From contig JAUHYW010000095.1 of the NCBI GenBank assembly GCA_030426085.1, forward strand, positions 1 to 32,483: a stretch of DNA of 32,483 bases, given 5' to 3'. This stretch comes from a bacterium. Lineage in GTDB: Bacteria > Myxococcota_A > Bradymonadia > UBA7976 > UBA1532. Positions 8,401 to 16,800 of this stretch are shown piece by piece (the stretch's first letter is position 1; each line of letters opens with the position of its first letter). The notes under the pieces are model-generated. The model worked only from the letters and a program-made list of their open reading frames with translations. It made no database searches and was not told the DNA's origin. Made by a program: the position numbers and the translations under genes.

Positions 8401-11400
8401 TCACGCCGATCTCGCCGTCGACCCGCGCGACCCGGCTGAGGAAGTGGTACGGCGGCCCGGGCAGGCGGGCGACGCGGCGGTGGCTGTCGAAGCGGGCGTA
8501 CATCGGCCCGAAGGCGTCGCTCGGGCGGCCCCAGGCGCAGGCCAGCAGCGAGGCGTAGTCGAAGCGGAAGCCGTCGACCTCGGCGATGGGGCCGGGGTGG
8601 GCCGGGATCTCCAGCAGCTCGGGGCGGGCGTCGAGCGGCCACGCGGGCACCAGCTCGAGGGCCACCCGGCGGGCGTGGAACGCCTTGAGGCCGTCGACGG
8701 TGCACAGCAGATCGGCGTAGAGCGTCGGGTGGGGGCCGGCGACGACCTCTTCGACGAAGACCTCGGTCACCAGCAGCCGGCTCTCGGGGGTGACCTGCCC
8801 CCGGCAGCGCAGCGCGTAGTCCAGCTCGGGCACCGGGCGGAACCGCCAGCCGTCGCGGTCGAGGGTGTGGCCCAGCGCGGCGAGGTAGAAGGCCATCGCC
8901 TGGGTGCAGCCCTCGAACATCAAGGTGCCGGGCATGCAAGGGTCGTTATGGAAGTGGCCGTCGAAAAACCACCGGCCGGGGGTGACGGTCATCTCGGCCC
9001 GCAGGTAGCCCCGGCCCCAGGGGCCGCCGTCGATCGCGAGGTCGGTGATCCGATCGAAGAGCTGCATGCGCCCGGGCTGGATGCGCGGGCTGCGCACATG
9101 GGACGCGGCCCGCTCGAAGCCTTCGCCGAAGCAGGCGTAGGCGTCGCCCGCGGCGAAGGCGGCCACCTGCTCGGCGTCGAAGGCGGCCCGGGTGCAGCGC
9201 ACCGCGGGCGGGTCGAGCTGCGGGCGGGCGACGATGGCCTGCTCTTCGGGGGTCCACAGGCAGCCGGCCGACTCGGCCAGCTCGGCGTCGGTGAAGAAGC
9301 CCGCCTGTCCGTCGCGCACCGAGAGCTGGGGCCGGTCGCCGTTGTGGCAGTCGTAGTGGAAGAAGAAGAGCCGCACGTCGCCGTGGGCCGCGTGGCCGTC
9401 GATGTGGATGTCGAAGCGCAGCGTCTCGTCGAACCGGGGCAGGTCGCCGTGGTAGCGCAGGGTGCAGCCGAGCAGCCGATAGACCCGGTCGGCGGGCACG
9501 TTCAGGTCGACCCCGAGGTACGAGATGAGCATCAGGTCGGCCTGGCCCGACTCGATGAGGACGCCCGGCGGCATGTGCCCCTGGTGCAGATACCACGCGT
9601 CGCGGGTGACGTCGGTCTCGGTCCAGATGGTGCCGGTGCCCATGGACGCGGGCTCGGCGTCGATGCCCGTGACCCGGTCGGCGAGCAGCAGCGGCGGCAG
9701 CGGCATGCGGACCTGCCGCGCGCGGGTATCCTGCGCGGTGAACTGCGGGCCGAAGAGGGCGCTGATGCGCCCGCCGGCGTGCACGATGAGGGCGTCCCGA
9801 TCGAACGTAGGGCCCGTCGGCGGGCGGGGGCCATCGGGCTGCGGGCGGGTCGGCGCGGGCGGCGGCTCGGCGGCGACGGTCGGGGGCGGGTCCGGATCCG
9901 GCGGGCTCGGCGGTCGGGGGGCCGGGGTGACGGCCGGCGGCGGCGGGGCGCTCGTCGGCGTGACATCCGGGGTGACGGCCGGCGCGGCGCCGGACACGGC
10001 CGAGAGCAGCATGCGGGCGGCGTCGGCCCGCTGCCCGAGGAACCGCGCGTGCACGCCCTCCTGCCGGGTCAGGAAGGCCTCGTGGGCGCGGGCGATCTGC
10101 GCGATCTGACGCCGGTAGGCCGCCACGGCGGGATCCACCGATGCGTCGACTCGGCCGGCCCGGACCGGCTCGGGCGCGGGCGGGCGCGGCGACGCGGTCG
10201 GGCGGGCGCCGGTCAGCGGCGTCAGGCTCGGCGGCAGCGGAGGGGCCGGGGCCATCACTTCGAAAGTCATCGCGGTCTCCGGCGGGGCCTGCGCAGGTTC
10301 GGGTGCAGCGGGCGGGTCGACGCGCGGGGCGGGCGCCACATCCGGCCAGTGGCCGGGCAGCGTCAGCGCCCGCGCGGGCGGCTGAGCCGGGGTCGCGCCC
10401 AGCGCGGCGTCGAGCCGATCGAGGCGCACGTCGACCCCGGCGGTCCACAGCGCGGCGACCGCGTCGAGGGCGGCGTCGACGCCCCGGCCGCGCTGGTCGT
10501 AGGCCACCGCGAGCCCGTCCCGATCGCCGATGATCCGGCGGATCCACCGGGTGCAGGCCGACTGCGGGCCGTGCTCGACGAAGATCCGGACCCCGTCGGC
10601 CCACGCCGCCTCGATGGTCGGCGGCAGCACCAGCGGGCGGTCGGCCTGCTCGAGGATCGCCCGGGCGCACGCCTCGGGGTCGGGGGTGTAGGCCCCGTGA
10701 TGGGCGTTGCCGTAGATCCGGACCGGCGTGGGGTGGGTCGGGCGCCGATGCAGCGACAGCCAGCGGTCGCGCACCGCGGCCAGCTCGGGCACGTGCACCG
10801 CGACGGTGTAGTCCAGGCGGCGGCACCGCTCGGCGCCCAGGCGCGCGACGACGGCGTCGCAGGCGGCGGGCCGACCGGCGATCACCCCGTCGTCGGGGCC
10901 GTGCACGATGGCCAGATGCACGCCCGCGCGCCCGGCGAGCGCGTCGCGCACCGCGCCCAGCGGCGCCCGCACCGCCCAGCAGTTCCACGCGCCGCCGACG
11001 GCCTCGAAGCGGCCCGACAGGTCGCGCTCGAAGAGGCCGCACGCCTCGCTGTCGGCGACCAGCGCGTCGACGTCGCGCCAGACCCCGGTGGCCAGCAGGG
11101 CGTTGGTCTCGCCCGAGGAGTAGCCCAGCGCCGCGTCGGGGCGCAGGCCCAGCACCTCCCGGCTGAGCGCGGCGTGGAGCTGGCACAGCGCCGAGCTGCC
11201 CCAGAGCTGTTCGAGGGTCGTGCCGGGGCGCGCCGCGTCGCTCCAGGCCCACGCCAGCCCGGGCAGGAGGCGGTCGCTCGTGCGCCGGACCGCGGCGCCC
11301 AGATCGGGCAGCGCGGCCAGCAGCGATCGGCCCATGCCGCGGTAGGCGGCGCCCGCCCCGGCGAACACCCAGGCCACCTGACCGGCCAGCGGGGCCATGC

Positions 11401-13819
11401 GCGCGTGCACCCCGGGGCCGGCGGGGCCGCCGTCGCGCAGGTGGGCGATGGCCCGGGCCCGCCGCTCGGCGAGCTGCTCGTCGGTGGCCACGATCGCCAG
11501 CCGCGCCGGCCCCGCGCCGCCCGGCCGATCGGCGCGCACGGCGTCCAGCAGCGCACTTCGATCGGCCGCGGCCCAGGTGTGGATCCGCGGCCCCCGCCGG
11601 TGGCGCGGCGCTGGCGCGTCCACCGCAGAGAACGTGACCGCGGGGGCGCCGGTGACGCGCACCCCGATCGTCGGCGTCGGATCGATCAGCGGCGCGCCGC
11701 CCGGGGCGACCCGATGGGCCAGCGCCACCAGCCCGGCGGCGCTCTGAACCAGCCCCGCCGCGGCGGACGCGTGGCCCAGGCGCGCGCTCAGGGCCCGCCC
11801 GGCGTCGGTCTCACCGAGCGTCAGCCCGCCGTCGGCCGCGTCGCCCGAGAGCGCCCCGTAGATCCGGTCGCCGTCGCGCTCGGCGTCGGCCCGCCGCTTG
11901 AGGACCAGCACCACCGCCGCGTCGCCGGTCGGCTCCGGCGCGCCGACCGCGGCGCACGCCGCGCGGTGCACCGGCTCGCAGCCGAAGTCGACCGCCCCGA
12001 CGAGCGCCGTGTCCAGCTCGCCCGCCCGCAGGGCCCGGGCGGCGATGTCGAGCGCCACCAGCCCCGAGCCGGCGCCCGACGAGACGGTGAAGGCCGGCCC
12101 GCGCAGGTCGAACTGACTGCTCAGCCGGTTGGCGGGCATGTTGGGCATCGTGCCGACCACCCCCGGCGCCCGCAGCGCGGGGATCAGGCGGCCGCGGTCG
12201 GCGTCGGCGGTGCGCCAGCGGGCCCCGTAGCGGGTGACCTCGGCGTCGGGCTCCATGCCGACGAAGACCCCGGCGCGGTCGGGCGACCCGGTCGAGGTGG
12301 CCCCCAGCGCCTCGCGGGCGGCGGCGAGCACCGCCACCTGCTGCGGCAGGGCCTGCTTCAGATCGGCCGGCGGGAAGCGCAGCCCCACCAGCTCGACGTC
12401 GAGCGAGCCGATCCGGGGGTCGATCGCGTCGTCGCCCAGCGCCGCCTCGGTGAACGCCGCCCGGCCCGCCGCCTCGCCGACGCGGGCGCCCAGCGCCACG
12501 ACCACCACCGGCGCCCGCGGCGCCCGCGGCGGGTCGTCGGCGATGCCCGGATCGTGCTGCGAGACGATGAGGTGGGCGTTGTTGCCGCCGAAGCCGAACG
12601 CCGAGACGCCCGCGACGCGCAGGTCGCTGTCGGGCCAGGGCTCGGCGGCGGTCAGCAGCCTGAACGGCGTGTCGCGCAGCGCCGGGTTGGGGCGATCGAC
12701 GTGCAGCGTCGGCGGGCGTACGCCGGCCTCGAACGCGCCGAGCACCTTGAGCAGACCCGCGGCGCCGGCGGCGGTGATGAGGTGGCCCAGGTTCGACTTG
12801 AGCGATCCGATCGGCAGCCCCGGGTGATCGGCGAAGATCCGGGCGCTGCTGCGCAGCTCGGCGGCGTCGCCGACCGAGGTGCCGGTGGCGTGGCACTCGA
12901 GCAGCCCGCAGCGCCGGGGGTCGAGCCCGCTCTGGCGCCAGGCGGCCTCGATCGCCCGCGCCTGCCCGGCGGGGCTCGGCGCCAGCAGGCCCTTGCCCCG
13001 CCCGTCGTTGCTCAGCCCCACCCCGCGGATGACCCCCAGGATCCGATCCCCGTCGCGGTGGGCGTCGGCCAACCGCTTGAGCGCGAGGCACGCCGCGCCC
13101 TCGGCGGGTACGAGGCCGTCGGCGTCGGCGTGGAACGGTCGGCTGCGCCCGCTCGGGCTCAGCGCCTCGAGGGCGGTGAAGCCGACGTGCAGGAAGAGGT
13201 CGTCGGCCGCCTGCACCGCTCCGGCGAGCACCAGATCGGCCCGGCCGTCGTGCAGCCGGTCGCAGGCCAGCTTGATCGCGTACAGCGCGCTGGCGCAGGC
13301 CGCGTCGACGCAGAACGCCGAGCCGACGCCCAGCGCCGCCTCCAGCATGCGGGCCGGCCCGCTGCCGTGGAAGCGGTCGCGGGGGTCACCGCCGGGGCGG
13401 TCGAGCCAGCGGGACTCGGCGAAGGCGGCGAAGCCGGCGCTGGGGAAGCCCAGGTTGCCGAACACCGCCGCCACCCGCGGCCCGCCGACGGCGCCCGCCT
13501 CGCCCAGCGCCTGCCGGGCGGCGTGCAGGGTCCACAGATAGACCGGGTCGAGCCCGGCGAGCCGGGCGGCGGGCACCGCGAAGCCCTCGGGGTCGAAGGC
13601 GAAGCCCCGGACGTAGCCCCCGCGGTCGTGCCAGGACCGGTCCCGTCGATCGTGATCGTGGCCGACGAGGGCCCGCTCCGGCTCGACCCGCCAGCGGCCG
13701 GCGGGCGCCCGATCGACGAGGTCGCGCCCGGCGACGACCGCCCGCCACAGCGCGTCGGGGTCGGGGCCGGTGGGCAGGATGCAGCCGCGCCCGACGACGG
13801 CGACGGGGGCGAAGCTCAT
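5456..13819 (-). CDS. pfaC: PUFA synthase subunit PfaC (Pfa3 type): KS-CLF-AT-DH-DH-DH'-AGPAT
   Basis: An iterative megasynthase subunit of 2787 residues. The frame is open further upstream, but the ATG at 13819 overlaps the pfaA stop by ATGA and begins the KS correctly. Domains: KS 1-425 (Cys175 in DAACAS, His310, His346); chain-length factor 430-735, with the Cys replaced by Ala583; AT about 815-1110 (GYSSGE, Ser901, His1009); Pro-rich linker 1150-1340; FabA-type double-hotdog DH1 1345-1720 (GHFHNDPCMPG, His1622); DH2 1745-2115 (AHFFQDPVQPG, His2010); PKS-like DH' about 2120-2360 (LDGATH); and a PlsC-type acyltransferase 2500-2700 (NHQTGVE, His2528; VEGTR 2614-2618). A C-terminal AGPAT is known from myxobacterial PUFA synthases and suggests direct loading of PUFA onto lysophosphatidate. 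DH' lacks a clear HxxxGxxxxP motif and may be inactive. Confidence 0.93.
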   Translation of the reverse strand: MSFAPVAVVGRGCILPTGPDPDALWRAVVAGRDLVDRAPAGRWRVEPERALVGHDHDRRDRSWHDRGGYVRGFAFDPEGFAVPAARLAGLDPVYLWTLHAARQALGEAGAVGGPRVAAVFGNLGFPSAGFAAFAESRWLDRPGGDPRDRFHGSGPARMLEAALGVGSAFCVDAACASALYAIKLACDRLHDGRADLVLAGAVQAADDLFLHVGFTALEALSPSGRSRPFHADADGLVPAEGAACLALKRLADAHRDGDRILGVIRGVGLSNDGRGKGLLAPSPAGQARAIEAAWRQSGLDPRRCGLLECHATGTSVGDAAELRSSARIFADHPGLPIGSLKSNLGHLITAAGAAGLLKVLGAFEAGVRPPTLHVDRPNPALRDTPFRLLTAAEPWPDSDLRVAGVSAFGFGGNNAHLIVSQHDPGIADDPPRAPRAPVVVVALGARVGEAAGRAAFTEAALGDDAIDPRIGSLDVELVGLRFPPADLKQALPQQVAVLAAAREALGATSTGSPDRAGVFVGMEPDAEVTRYGARWRTADADRGRLIPALRAPGVVGTMPNMPANRLSSQFDLRGPAFTVSSGAGSGLVALDIAARALRAGELDTALVGAVDFGCEPVHRAACAAVGAPEPTGDAAVVLVLKRRADAERDGDRIYGALSGDAADGGLTLGETDAGRALSARLGHASAAAGLVQSAAGLVALAHRVAPGGAPLIDPTPTIGVRVTGAPAVTFSAVDAPAPRHRRGPRIHTWAAADRSALLDAVRADRPGGAGPARLAIVATDEQLAERRARAIAHLRDGGPAGPGVHARMAPLAGQVAWVFAGAGAAYRGMGRSLLAALPDLGAAVRRTSDRLLPGLAWAWSDAARPGTTLEQLWGSSALCQLHAALSREVLGLRPDAALGYSSGETNALLATGVWRDVDALVADSEACGLFERDLSGRFEAVGGAWNCWAVRAPLGAVRDALAGRAGVHLAIVHGPDDGVIAGRPAACDAVVARLGAERCRRLDYTVAVHVPELAAVRDRWLSLHRRPTHPTPVRIYGNAHHGAYTPDPEACARAILEQADRPLVLPPTIEAAWADGVRIFVEHGPQSACTRWIRRIIGDRDGLAVAYDQRGRGVDAALDAVAALWTAGVDVRLDRLDAALGATPAQPPARALTLPGHWPDVAPAPRVDPPAAPEPAQAPPETAMTFEVMAPAPPLPPSLTPLTGARPTASPRPPAPEPVRAGRVDASVDPAVAAYRRQIAQIARAHEAFLTRQEGVHARFLGQRADAARMLLSAVSGAAPAVTPDVTPTSAPPPPAVTPAPRPPSPPDPDPPPTVAAEPPPAPTRPQPDGPRPPTGPTFDRDALIVHAGGRISALFGPQFTAQDTRARQVRMPLPPLLLADRVTGIDAEPASMGTGTIWTETDVTRDAWYLHQGHMPPGVLIESGQADLMLISYLGVDLNVPADRVYRLLGCTLRYHGDLPRFDETLRFDIHIDGHAAHGDVRLFFFHYDCHNGDRPQLSVRDGQAGFFTDAELAESAGCLWTPEEQAIVARPQLDPPAVRCTRAAFDAEQVAAFAAGDAYACFGEGFERAASHVRSPRIQPGRMQLFDRITDLAIDGGPWGRGYLRAEMTVTPGRWFFDGHFHNDPCMPGTLMFEGCTQAMAFYLAALGHTLDRDGWRFRPVPELDYALRCRGQVTPESRLLVTEVFVEEVVAGPHPTLYADLLCTVDGLKAFHARRVALELVPAWPLDARPELLEIPAHPGPIAEVDGFRFDYASLLACAWGRPSDAFGPMYARFDSHRRVARLPGPPYHFLSRVARVDGEIGVMKAGARVEVHYDVPQSAWYFEDSGGVMPYAVLLEAVLQPCGWLASYVGSALTVDGELGFRNLDGKGTVHREIGPGAGTLVTRVRLDGVSATGGMIIESFTVECTLDDAPVYTLETVFGFFPPAALANQAGLPVGADARALFDRPVTRPRDLAHGYGPGRAPLADGELLMLDRITGYWPADGEAGLGLIRAEKDVAPDAWFFRAHFFQDPVQPGSLGLEALLQLLQCAMLEAGLDADVERPRFQAIATGRAMGWKYRGQVLTHNRRITSTLEVTAVEREAGGVVATARGSLWVDGKRIYEADGLAMRVVGGPLADDPQPDTVTLDPARDAWIDDHRPTFTVPALPMTSIADLLADGVGPDETVIGLRDVRVRGWLVVDGPRTLTRVRDGDRVRLLDGDRELASARVLTGRYPEPPPPLPAIDGEAAPDPYASGALFHGPAFQILESLVTRPGAASSRLRAATSVPVGRLHPALLDGATHGIPHDALHRWHAALDPDRVAYPATIPALDLFGPPPTAGDVRCEVRFDGLLGEMPTFAIQLIAGGRVRAAMRLVEVCLPKGPIGRADPIERRAFLRDRQPGPTLSVTDGDATALDPAAVRASDWLPGTVAALYGADDPPAIARQEHAARAHGLHPHRIFDRLPVTRFDLTTAVDEDRIRVTGDGRGALDIAAVRAFWTAWFDRDPWPVEDLYYGLIERFLGRVVLDDPDGFAAIGDRSVLYLANHQTGVESLVFSIVTAGLTRVPTVTLAKIEHRETWLGRLIRHCFAYPGVADPRVMTFFDRTDKASLTGIIGDLGAEMASGKRSVMVHVEGTRALSCRPPVQKMSGAFVDMALAVGAPIVPVRFVGGLPAAPVERRVEFPIGDGAETGRQDIWFGRPLLPEELAPLHYGERKRRVIDGINRLGPPNADEAPIAGDPPFAAAVARWQARHGAEHPHATLGALLTGRAQLTPGSRRLLADPPDVDDSPEGRWLAEMARRLKPGG

Positions 13820-16800
13820 CGGGGGCGGGCGACGGTGGTGATGCCCGACAGCGCCATGACCGGGCGCCCGTCCCGATCGCCGATGACCGCCTGGCTGGTG
13901 GCCTGGATCGCGCTGGACGCGCCGCGGTGCAGCACGCAGGTCAGCGGCCCGTGAGTCGGCGGGTGGCCGCTGAGGCGCACGGTCTCCACCCGGGTGGGCA
14001 GGCTGGCGACGTCGGCCTCGGCCTCGGTGAGCAGCAGGGCCGCCTGCAAGGCGCCGTCGAGCGCGGCGACGTCCACCGCCCACTCGCCGGGCCAGCCGGT
14101 GGAGACCCCGTTGAGGGTCGCGGCCAGCGCGCCGTCGGCGATCCCGTCGACCCGCTCGACGACCCGGAAGCGGCCTTCGTGGAAGAGCGCGCCGCCGTAG
14201 ATCGGGCGGTTCCAGGGCCCGGCGGGCGCGGCGGGGCGCTCGACGTCGATGGCGCCGGGCACCCCCATCTCGGCCTCGGCCCGGTAGCGGGGCACCCCGG
14301 CGGCGTCGTGCAGCATCAGCTGCACCCGGTCGCCGACCACCGCCGAGACCACGAGCCGCTCGACCGCCGGGTCGCCGTCGAGGCGGATGCCCTTGAGCAC
14401 CTGCAAGCCGTGCAGCGCCCGCACGACGAAGCCGGGGCGCACCGCCCGCGCCATCCGGGCGAACCACTCGGCCACCAGCGCCATCGGCACCACCGGCCCC
14501 CCGGCCACGGCGTGCCCGGCCAGCAGCGCGCGCAGCGCCTCGTCGACCCGGATCTCTCGGACCACCCGGGCCCCGTCGCTGCCGTCCATGCGCAGCGCCT
14601 CGGCCCGCGGCTCGCCACCCAGCACCAGCTCGACCGCGTCGGGCCGGGCGCCCGACAGCTCGTCGACCATCATCCGGGCCCCGACGTCCAGCGGGATCAG
14701 CGGCACGCCCAGCGACGCGAAGTGCTTCGCCAGCGCGGGGGTCACCATGCCGCCGGCCCACGGGCCCCAGCCCAGCGACTTGACCCGCATGCCCGGCCGC
14801 CGCCGCCGCAGGTCGAGGCAGACCTTGGCCAGGATCTCGTTGGACAGCGCGTAGACCGCCTGCCCGGTGTTGCCGCAGCGCCCCGAGACCGACGAGAAGA
14901 CGCACAGCAGCGCGAGGTCATCGGCGGCGGTGGCGTCGAGCAGCGCCCGCAGCCCGTCGATCTTGGTCCGGAAGACCCGTTCGAATTGGGCGTCGGTCTT
15001 CTCGGCGATGCGCTTGTCGGCCAGGACCCCCGCCCCGTGCACGACGCCGGTGATCGGGCCCCACTCGGCTCGCACGCCGTCCAGGGCCGCGGCGACGGCG
15101 GGCCCGTCGGTCACGTCCACCGCCACGTAGCGCGCCTGTCCGCCGGCGGCCTCGACCGCGGCCAGCGTGGCCCGGATCTCACGCCCGGAGGCGATCCGCC
15201 GCACCGTCGATCCCAGCGCCGCGGGGGTCGGGGTCTCGCCCCGGGCCCGGGCGTCGGCCAGCAGGGCCCGCTTGAGCCCGGCGTCGTCGGTGATGCCCGC
15301 GCAGCACGCCGGCTCGGGGGTCAGCGGGGTCCGCCCCAGCAGCGCGAAGCGGGCGCCGGTCGCCTCGGCCCAGGCGATCACGCAGCGGGCGGTCACCCCC
15401 CGCGCGCCGCCCGAGACGACGAAGACGCTGTCGGCGCCGAAGCCCTCGGCGGCCCGCTCGACGGGCACCGCGACGCTGCGCAGCGTGATCCGCCGCCCGT
15501 CGGCCCGCAGGCCCACCTCGGCCTCTCCCCCGCCCCGCAGCAGCTCGTCGGCCAGCGCGGCGGCGATGGCGTCGGCGGGGCGCCCGGCCCGCTCGATGTC
15601 GATGGCCAGGGTCGTGGCGTCGGGCCACTCCAGATCGGCGGTCTTGGTCATGGCCGGCAGCCCGCCGAGCCACGCTCGATGCTCGGGCATCGGCGCGAAG
15701 CCGAACGCCCCGCCGGTGTCCTGCACGGTCACCCACAGCGCGGGCGCGCCCCGAGCCACGGTGCGTGCAGCGCCGAACGCCTCGCGGTCGACGGCGAGGG
15801 CGTCGTCGATGCGCGCCACCGGGCGCAGGCCGCCGAGGAAGACGACCCGGTCGGCGCCGGGCGGCACCGCCTCGACGACCCGGGCCCGGACCCCGGACGC
15901 GGTCAGCGCGCGGGCCAGGGCCGGGGCGACGTCGCCGCCGTCGGGCGTGATCAGCACCTCGCCGTCGAAGAGCCCGGGCAACGCGAAGCCCGCGGCCGGC
16001 ACGCCGACCGGGTGCAGTTCGAAGCGGCCCAGCCCGGGGGGCGCGATCGCGGTCGGCTCGGACGGGGCGTCGTCGGCGGGCGGCGCCAGCGGGGTCGAGC
16101 CGGCGGCTTCGAAGTGAGCGACGATGGCGCCGAGGGTCTGGAGCGCGCCCAGCTCGGCGGGCTCGATCTCGGGCAGCTCGGGCGCCGCCTCGCGCACCGC
16201 CGCCAGGATCTCCACCCGCTTGATCGAGTCGATCCCCAGGTCGCCTTCCAAGTCCATCTCCAGCGTCAGCATGTCCGCCGGGTAGCCCGTCTTCTCGGCC
16301 ACCACCGCCAGCATCACCGCCTTCAGGTCGACCGCGGGCGCCGCGGGCGTCGGCTTCGGGGCCGCCGCCGGGGCTGCGGGCGCCGCCTCGTCCAAGTGCG
16401 CCACGATCTCGCCCAGCGTCGCCAGCGCCCCCAGCGCGCTCGGATCCAGCTCGGGCAGCCCCGGCGCCGCCTCGCGCACCGCCGCCAGGATCTCCACCCG
16501 CTTGATCGAGTCGATCCCCAGGTCGCCTTCCAGGTCCATCTCCAGCGTCAGCATGTCCGCCGGGTAGCCCGTCTTCTCGGCCACCACCGCCAGCATCACC
16601 GCCTTCAGATCGACCGCCGACGCCGCGGGCGCCGGCTTCGGGCGCGCGATAGGCGCCGCCTTCGGGGCCATGACCGGCGCCGGCTGCGGCTGCGGCTGCG
16701 GGGCGACATACGCTGGGGCCGTGGGGGGCGCGGCCGGAGCCGCCGCCATGGGACGGGGCGCCGGCTGCGAGGCATCAGCGTGCCCGAGCTCGGCCGGCGC

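Noticed and set aside
5102-13954. A 2950-codon open frame on the + strand opposite pfaC
   Set aside because: It is antisense to an unambiguous megasynthase, its translation is Gly/Arg/Ala/Val/His-rich low-complexity with no domain, and it follows from G/C-only third codon positions. The same applies to the 2059-codon frame at 13927-20106.
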